From positions 834,552 to 898,551 of the forward strand of contig NZ_LT707408.1 in assembly GCF_900156875.1 (NCBI RefSeq): a stretch of 64,000 nt of DNA, written 5' to 3'. The stretch's first letter is position 1. The number at the start of each line of letters is the position of its first letter. Below are positions 58,455 through 64,000 of the stretch, one piece after another. Source of the DNA: Robertmurraya dakarensis (GTDB lineage Bacteria > Bacillota > Bacilli > Bacillales > Cytobacillaceae). A program made the translations under genes and the position numbers. Under the pieces are notes generated by a model. The model ran no database searches. It saw only the letters and a list, made by a program, of their open reading frames with translations, and was not told the DNA's origin.

Positions 58455-59612
58455 TTAAATAGGATAATTCCACTTAGCTTTGAGCTCTTTTGAAATCAAA
58501 TATCCTGAGATCATATTAAAGAAAAAGAACACGGCTAAAAGCAGCAGGAGAACTTGAAAGTTAAGGACCATGGCAACTGGCGGGGCCACGCTGGCACCAA
58601 TCAGTAAAATGAAGGAGTATAAGGAAAGAGCTTTTGCACGATGAAGAGCCCCTAACATCCCGATTAAACTAATAATGGTAGGAATGAGAAGAGAAATGGA
58701 AGCAACGAATAGGACTGAAAAGAACATAAGGGCATATAAGCTTTGGAAAACAACCATTAACACTATACTAGTCACACTGAGAGTTAAACCCGCAAACAAC
58801 GTTTTGTCTGTACCAAACTTGTCAATTAATTTACCTGTAAAGAGAGATAGTATTGCTCCAGTTAAGCCCACAGCCCGAAGGACGAATAATTCTTCAGTTG
58901 TTCCATCGTAAAACCGGCTGAACCCCTCGTAAAGAGCTACAAATGAAAATAAAAGTGTAAAAGTAATCCCATAACATTTTAAGAGGCTCTTGTTCTTCAA
59001 TAGCCTAATCATAATCATGACCACAGATTTTTTTTCAAATTCTGGCTGCTGCGCTTTAGGGAAAATAATAAATGCTGAGATAAATAGAAGGAAGTAGCAA
59101 ATTGCAAAAAAGTAAAACACATATTCCCATTGAAAATGGATCGAGAGTGTTGAGCTTATTAACTGTCCAATAATACCAGCCATTAGAAAGCCAGTATTAA
59201 TAAAAACAAGTAATAAGGTTCTTTTTCGATGGGAAAATAAATCGAAGGAATAGGCAAAAGCAACTGGTGCGAAGCTGCCAAGGGTCAGACCCTGTATCGA
59301 TCGGGAAACCAACAGGCTTACCAGACTATCTGAAAGCCCAACTGCTAACGTAGAGATAGCAGAGGCGAGTAGTCCAACTACTATTACTTTTTTTCTCCCG
59401 TATCGATCAGAGGCGGGGCCGAAATACAATAACCCAATGGCATAAAATACTGTAAATAAACTTCCTGCGAGAACAACTTGAGTTTCCTTGATCTGCAAGG
59501 ATTGTGAAATTGCCCCGTAGAGCGGGATTAATGTGTAAATATTGCTAGCTACAAAAACCCCTATTACCGTTAAGAACAATGCAGTAAGCTTTAGAAAAGT
59601 ATTTGAAACCAT
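58455..59612 (-). CDS. MFS transporter
   Basis: A 385-aa major facilitator with 12 predicted membrane segments. Motif A between segments 2 and 3 reads GPASDRYGRKK; GKLIDKFGTDK is its second-half counterpart, and QGLTLGSFAPVAFAY lies in segment 4. It is a drug or small-molecule exporter type (DHA1-like); the substrate is unknown. ATG 59612 is taken, with GGTGG 8 nt upstream; a GTG four codons earlier is an alternative. No regulator gene is adjacent. In B. subtilis other genes lie between sipV and addB. Confidence 0.85.
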   Translation of the reverse strand: MVSNTFLKLTALFLTVIGVFVASNIYTLIPLYGAISQSLQIKETQVVLAGSLFTVFYAIGLLYFGPASDRYGRKKVIVVGLLASAISTLAVGLSDSLVSLLVSRSIQGLTLGSFAPVAFAYSFDLFSHRKRTLLLVFINTGFLMAGIIGQLISSTLSIHFQWEYVFYFFAICYFLLFISAFIIFPKAQQPEFEKKSVVMIMIRLLKNKSLLKCYGITFTLLFSFVALYEGFSRFYDGTTEELFVLRAVGLTGAILSLFTGKLIDKFGTDKTLFAGLTLSVTSIVLMVVFQSLYALMFFSVLFVASISLLIPTIISLIGMLGALHRAKALSLYSFILLIGASVAPPVAMVLNFQVLLLLLAVFFFFNMISGYLISKELKAKWNYPI

Positions 59613-59700
59613 TGCTAACACCACCCACCATATATTATATGCTCAGGGCGTACTGTTGGCAGGTTGTATATATGTAGATGGTTCTAGCCGATTTAACGTA

Positions 59701-59985
59701 TTACTTTGCGGCTTTTAGTTTCTTGACCATATACTGAATCAAATCTAAATTATTATCAATAAAATTCAACCGATCATGTGCAAGCTGGGACCACTCAGAA
59801 TCGCGGTTCATAGCTGAAGTAATATGCTTTATTCCAAAGGTATACCTTTTAAAGAGTTCTGTAACGATGTAGCTTTCTCTAATAGGTGATTCTGTTTTAT
59901 TCATTATATTTTCAAGGTCTTCAGATAGCCAATCAGGGGCATTTACGATCGCTTTTTCAATTAATACTTCAAAATCATTGTTCAT
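59701..59985 (-). CDS. hypothetical helical protein, 94 aa
   Basis: A 94-aa soluble protein, mostly helical, with the pattern NAPDWLSEDLENIM and a C-terminal IQYMVKKLKAAK. ATG 59985 has AAAAGGTGA upstream at about 9 nt. I do not recognise the family. It is monocistronic, minus strand, between the MFS gene and divergent addB. There are no cysteines, membrane segments or metal motifs. Ribosome binding site and codon use look normal, so it is probably a real gene. Confidence 0.6.
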   Translation of the reverse strand: MNNDFEVLIEKAIVNAPDWLSEDLENIMNKTESPIRESYIVTELFKRYTFGIKHITSAMNRDSEWSQLAHDRLNFIDNNLDLIQYMVKKLKAAK

Positions 59986-60194
59986 TTGTTCGTCACCTTT
60001 TTAAGAAATTTTTTAGTTATAGAGAAAGTATAGTCTTTATAATTGTGTTTTAGCAAATATATAAAATACCTTTTATAGATTACCTCAATTTAAGAAAAAT
60101 ATGATAAGACTGTCTAATGATAATTTGACCATTTTCTGTGTTAAGATGTTTAAGTGAAAAACAAAAGGTCAGAAATGATAAAGGAGGTTCACAA

Positions 60195-63100
60195 ATGTCA
60201 ATCCGATTACTAATTGGACGAGCTGGTACGGGGAAAACAACAGTATGCTTGAATGAACTGCAAAATCATATGCTTCATGAACCAGACGGTCATCCATTAA
60301 TCTATTTAGTTCCTGATCAAATGACCTTTTTATCGGAATATAAATTAGTCTCAGCCTCCGGATTAAGTGGAATGATTCGTACGCAAGTGTATAGCTTCTC
60401 CAGACTTGCCTGGAGGATATTGCAGGAAACAGGCGGTATCAGCAGATATCATTTAAATAATGTAGGGATCAGCATGCTGATTCAAAAAATTATTGATGAC
60501 AAAAAAGATGAACTAAAGCTTTTTGAAAAAGCATCAGATAAAAATGGGTTTATTCAACAAATGGAACAAATCTTAGTTGAATTTAAACGATATTGCATCC
60601 GTCCTGAAGAGCTCGCTGAAAAACAGCATTTTCTATCTGAGCAGGATAGTGCAGAAAGAGTACTGCAGGATAAGCTGCATGACCTGGAATTGATCTACCA
60701 GGCTTTTGAAGAAGCTTTATTTGGTAAATATATAGATACAGAAGATTATTTAAAGCTGCTGGCAGAAAAGATTAGCCAGTCACAATATTTAAAAAGTGCG
60801 GAGATTTATATTGACGGTTTCCATAGTTTTACGCCGCAAGAATATATGATTGTAGAACAACTTATGAATCATTGCAGACGTGTTACCATTGCTTTGACAC
60901 TAGATAAGCCATTTTATGAACAGTCTCCTGATGAACTTCATCTTTTTCGTATGTCAGGTGAAACATGTCAGACAATTTATGAGATTGCTAGAATAAATGG
61001 TATTGAAGTGGAAGAGTTCGTGCTGCATGAACAAATGAGGATGGCTCATGACTCTTTACAGCATTTAGAAACTCATTTTGACAGCCGTCCAGCGGTTGCT
61101 TACACAAAGGAACCATTGATTCATTTAGGACAAGCTGTAAATAGGAGAGCAGAAATTGAAGGGATTAGCCGTACAATCCGGAAGCTTGTTAGAGAAGAAG
61201 GCTATCGTTACCGTGATATCGCCCTTTTAATGAGGAATGGGCATGACTACCACGACACGATTGAGACGGTCTTTGAAGATTATGAAATACCTGTTTTTAT
61301 CGATCAAAAACGAACAATGCTGAACCACCCGCTCATGGAACTAATCCGTTCTAGTCTAGAAATCATTAATGGATTTTGGAGATATGAGCCTGTCTTTAGG
61401 GCTGTTAAAACAGAATTATTGTTTCCAGTAGAAGCAAATCGTACCCTTATCAGAGAAAAAATGGATGTGCTGGAGAACTATGTGCTCGCCTATGGAATTC
61501 AAGGTGAAAAGTGGACAAAGCGCGATCGTTTTAAGTATAAGCGGTTTCGAGGTCTTGAATTTGAATCTACCGTCCAAACCGATGAGGAATTAAAGATGGA
61601 GAACGAATTGAATGAACTGAGAACAATGATTACTTCGCCTATTCTGAGGTTATCGAGAAGGCTGAAAAAGGCTGAAGTGGGCCGGGAGTACTGTGAAGCA
61701 CTTTATTTATTTTTAGAAGAAATCGAGATTCCAACCAAACTTGAATCTTGGAAACAAGCTGAAGAAGAAAAGGGAAATCTAATTAAGGCAAGGGAACATG
61801 ATCAAGCATGGAATGCGGTGATGGAGCTCTTAGACCAGTTTGTAGAAATGCTTGGTGATGAGCAGCTATCGATGAAAAAATTCGCTTCCATTTTAGATGC
61901 AGGCTTGGAATCTTTTAGGTTTTCACTTGTTCCGCCGGCAATGGACCAAGTATTGGCAGCAGATTTAGAAAAATCGCGTTTAGATGATGTGAAAATTGCT
62001 TTTGTCATTGGATTAAATGAAGGGGTGTTACCTGCAAAGTTTTCTGATGATGGAATATTGGCGGATGAAGATAGGGAAAACTTGTTAATGAAAGGGCTAA
62101 AGATATCAGCGAGCAGTACTATAAAGCTTTTGGATGAAGAGTTTATTGCCTACACGGCCTTTACGACACCGTCAGACAGGCTGTATATCAGTTATCCTTT
62201 AGCTAATGAAGAAGGAAAGGCGCTGCTGCCCTCACCTTATATTAAAAGAATTACATCTTTATTTCCTAATGTTCTTCATCATGTCTATATGACAGAACCG
62301 TCAGAGATGAGTGAAGTCGAACAGCTCGATTTTATTTCTAATGAATTAACGGCAATTTCCTTTTTAACGGCACAGCTGCAGCTAAAGAAGCGCAATTACC
62401 CAATACATGATATTTGGTGGGATGTATATAATCATTACTTGCATTCACCCAATTGGCGTGAAAAGACTAAGAAAATATTATCTAGTTTAAATTATAAAAA
62501 TCAATCCACGCCGCTTTCACCTGAAACAACCGAGGATTTATATGGAGACAGTATTCAAGCAAGTGTTTCAAGAATGGAATTATTTAATAGCTGTCCGTTC
62601 TCCCATTTTGCGCAGCATGGATTAAAGCTTCGCGAAAGACAGGTATTTCGATTAGAAGCTCCCGATATAGGCGAACTGTTTCATGGCGCATTGAAGTATA
62701 TCGTGGAAACGGTGATGGTCAGCAAAACTTCATGGAATGAGATGACAAAGGAAGAAATTGAAAAGCTGGCAAAAGAAGCCGTTGAATTATTGGCTCCGAA
62801 ATTGCAGCATGAAATTCTACTTAGCTCGAACCGTCATCATTATATTAAAAGAAAGCTTCAGCAAATCATTAGCAGAGCTTCAAATGTGTTAAAAGAGCAT
62901 GCGGTCGCTAGTGATTTTGTACCTGTTGGACTTGAAATTCCGTTTGGGCCGAAACAAAAACTTCCTGCGATGAAGTTCTCATTGAAAAATGGAACAAAGA
63001 TGGAGTTGATCGGAAGAATTGACCGAGTTGATAAGGCAGAGGACAATAATTCGGTGTTTTTAAGAATTATAGATTATAAATCAAGTGAGAGAGATTTAAA

Positions 63101-63707
63101 CATTAATGAAGTTTATTATGGCCTTGCCCTGCAAATGTTAACCTATCTAGATATTATTCTCGAAAACTCTTTCGCGTTAGTAGGAAAACAAGCTGACCCC
63201 GCTGGAGTTCTTTATTTTCACGTGCATAATCCGATTGTTAATAGCACAAAGATACTTTCATTAGATGAAATTGAGAAGGAGCTCCTGAAGAAATTTAAAA
63301 TGAATGGCCTTATGCTGGGTGATGAAAGAGTCATTAAACTGATGGATAATACGCTGGAATCCGGAGATTCGCAGATCATATCTGCAGGAATAAAGAAGGA
63401 TGGTACACTTTCGCAGCGTTCTAAGGTGGCAAAAAAAGAAGAGTTTAACGAACTAAGAAGTTTTGTGCGAAGTAAGTATGTTCAAACGGGAAATGCAATC
63501 GTGGACGGGAAGGTGGAAATTTCACCTTATAAAATGAAGGACCGATCTCCTTGTACTTTTTGTTCGTATAAAACAGTTTGTCAATTCGATGAATCAATGG
63601 AAGGAAATCAGTATCGTAAGCTATTGATACAACCGAAGGAACGTATTATGGAGCTAATTAGAAAGGAGGAGGAACATGACGAGAATGATCCTGCCACCGA
63701 AGCCTGA
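60195..63707 (+). CDS. addB: ATP-dependent helicase/nuclease subunit AddB
   Basis: A 1170-aa subunit matching B. subtilis AddB in length. The N-terminal ATP site is GRAGTGKT (residues 8-15). The C-terminal nuclease domain has IIDYKSS (catalytic Asp and Lys). It also holds the four Cys of the iron-sulfur cluster: one in NSCPFSHF and three in [10 protein letters not shown] near the end. AddAB processes double-strand breaks to Chi sites and loads RecA. ATG 60195 follows AAAGGAGG; the longer in-frame reading lacks a site. It overlaps addA by 32 nt. Confidence 0.95.
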   Translation: MSIRLLIGRAGTGKTTVCLNELQNHMLHEPDGHPLIYLVPDQMTFLSEYKLVSASGLSGMIRTQVYSFSRLAWRILQETGGISRYHLNNVGISMLIQKIIDDKKDELKLFEKASDKNGFIQQMEQILVEFKRYCIRPEELAEKQHFLSEQDSAERVLQDKLHDLELIYQAFEEALFGKYIDTEDYLKLLAEKISQSQYLKSAEIYIDGFHSFTPQEYMIVEQLMNHCRRVTIALTLDKPFYEQSPDELHLFRMSGETCQTIYEIARINGIEVEEFVLHEQMRMAHDSLQHLETHFDSRPAVAYTKEPLIHLGQAVNRRAEIEGISRTIRKLVREEGYRYRDIALLMRNGHDYHDTIETVFEDYEIPVFIDQKRTMLNHPLMELIRSSLEIINGFWRYEPVFRAVKTELLFPVEANRTLIREKMDVLENYVLAYGIQGEKWTKRDRFKYKRFRGLEFESTVQTDEELKMENELNELRTMITSPILRLSRRLKKAEVGREYCEALYLFLEEIEIPTKLESWKQAEEEKGNLIKAREHDQAWNAVMELLDQFVEMLGDEQLSMKKFASILDAGLESFRFSLVPPAMDQVLAADLEKSRLDDVKIAFVIGLNEGVLPAKFSDDGILADEDRENLLMKGLKISASSTIKLLDEEFIAYTAFTTPSDRLYISYPLANEEGKALLPSPYIKRITSLFPNVLHHVYMTEPSEMSEVEQLDFISNELTAISFLTAQLQLKKRNYPIHDIWWDVYNHYLHSPNWREKTKKILSSLNYKNQSTPLSPETTEDLYGDSIQASVSRMELFNSCPFSHFAQHGLKLRERQVFRLEAPDIGELFHGALKYIVETVMVSKTSWNEMTKEEIEKLAKEAVELLAPKLQHEILLSSNRHHYIKRKLQQIISRASNVLKEHAVASDFVPVGLEIPFGPKQKLPAMKFSLKNGTKMELIGRIDRVDKAEDNNSVFLRIIDYKSSERDLNINEVYYGLALQMLTYLDIILENSFALVGKQADPAGVLYFHVHNPIVNSTKILSLDEIEKELLKKFKMNGLMLGDERVIKLMDNTLESGDSQIISAGIKKDGTLSQRSKVAKKEEFNELRSFVRSKYVQTGNAIVDGKVEISPYKMKDRSPCTFCSYKTVCQFDESMEGNQYRKLLIQPKERIMELIRKEEEHDENDPATEA

Positions 63708-64000
63708 AGGGGCAACATGGACGGATGATCAATGGAAAGCAATCACTGCAAGCGGACAGGATATCCTCGTTGCTGCTGCAGCGGGGTCAGGAAAAACGGC
63801 TGTACTTGTAGAGAGAATTATTAAGAAAATTATTTCTTCACACGACCCCATTAACGTAGATCAATTATTGGTCGTGACGTTTACTAATGCATCAGCCGCA
63901 GAAATGAAACACCGTATTGGAGAAGCATTGGAAAAAGCGATTAACGAAAATCCATCATCCAAGCATCTAAGGAAGCAATTGACTCTTTTAAATAGAGCGT
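63676..64000 (+). CDS. addA: ATP-dependent helicase/nuclease subunit AddA (5' part)
   Basis: Only the first 108 codons are in the window; the frame is open to its right edge. It starts at ATG 63676, 6 nt after AAAGGAGG, inside the last codons of addB. The UvrD-type helicase N-terminus is clear: WTDDQWKAI (Q motif), [13 protein letters not shown] (Walker A), [18 protein letters not shown] (motif Ia). It is the helicase and second nuclease subunit of AddAB, and its translation is coupled to addB. Confidence 0.95.
   Translation, partial: MTRMILPPKPEGATWTDDQWKAITASGQDILVAAAAGSGKTAVLVERIIKKIISSHDPINVDQLLVVTFTNASAAEMKHRIGEALEKAINENPSSKHLRKQLTLLNRA

Noticed and set aside
1-64000. tRNA, rRNA, CRISPR arrays, insertion sequences, prophage genes and known riboswitch classes.
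   Set aside because: Looked for by eye on both strands; no cloverleaf, regular repeat-spacer array, transposase or T-box/SAM/FMN-type consensus was seen.

Overview
The window is a low-GC Bacillaceae chromosome segment. Gene content and order closely follow the Bacillus subtilis yheE-to-addA stretch: yheE, yheCD, yheB, yheA, yhaX, hemZ, yhaR, yhaONM, yhaL, prsA, yhaJ/yhaI/scoC/yhaH, trpP, serC, hit, ecsABC, yhaA, hemEHY, yhfH/yhfI/lplJ/lcfB, yhfN, yhzC/comK, yhjD, yhjE, sipV and addB/addA. The organism is a spore-forming Bacillus relative, as shown by YheC/D, YhaX, YhaL, YjcZ-type and ScoC proteins. The species cannot be named from the sequence. No rRNA, tRNA, CRISPR array, prophage or insertion sequence was seen.

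Layout. 1-5.6 kb: a minus-strand block of two small proteins and four tandem YheC/D-family ATP-grasp genes. 5.7-12.6 kb: yheB, yheA, a HAD protein, hemZ, an acyl-CoA synthetase and yhaR. 12.7-14.4 kb: yhzD, manganese catalase and a cold shock gene. 14.5-20.2 kb: the nuclease/repair cluster yhaO-yhaN-yhaM and yhaL. 20.2-27.1 kb: prsA, small sporulation and membrane proteins, scoC, trpP, serC and hit. 27.15-27.6 kb: a gene-free stretch that looks like a minus-strand non-coding RNA. 27.7-40.6 kb: ecsABC and yhaA, then genes not at this place in B. subtilis (PAP2 phosphatase, lactonase, phaRC-like pair, cytochrome P450, heterodimeric ABC exporter). 40.8-44.3 kb: the hemEHY coproporphyrin-dependent heme operon. 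44.6-54.3 kb: yhfH, yhfI, lplJ, lcfB, a TrpXYZ-like ABC transporter, azlCD and yhfN. 54.4-58.4 kb: yhzC/comK, yhjD, an LCP enzyme, yhjE and a signal peptidase. 58.4-64 kb: an MFS transporter, a hypothetical protein, addB and the 5' end of addA.

Regulatory sites give the window extra interest. There is a perfect FadR operator at lcfB and a cre plus a 9-bp inverted repeat at the other acyl-CoA synthetase. A TRAP-type run of UAG/GAG triplets covers the trpP ribosome binding site. A CodY-box match sits inside the yhzC promoter facing comK. LexA-like boxes lie at yhjD and yhaO, and a Fur-type box lies at the manganese catalase gene. The best candidate for something undescribed is the 27.15-27.6 kb element: a predicted sigma-A promoter, about 420 nt of alternating Shine-Dalgarno-like motifs in hairpins, and an intrinsic terminator. 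The four-gene ATP-grasp operon is second.
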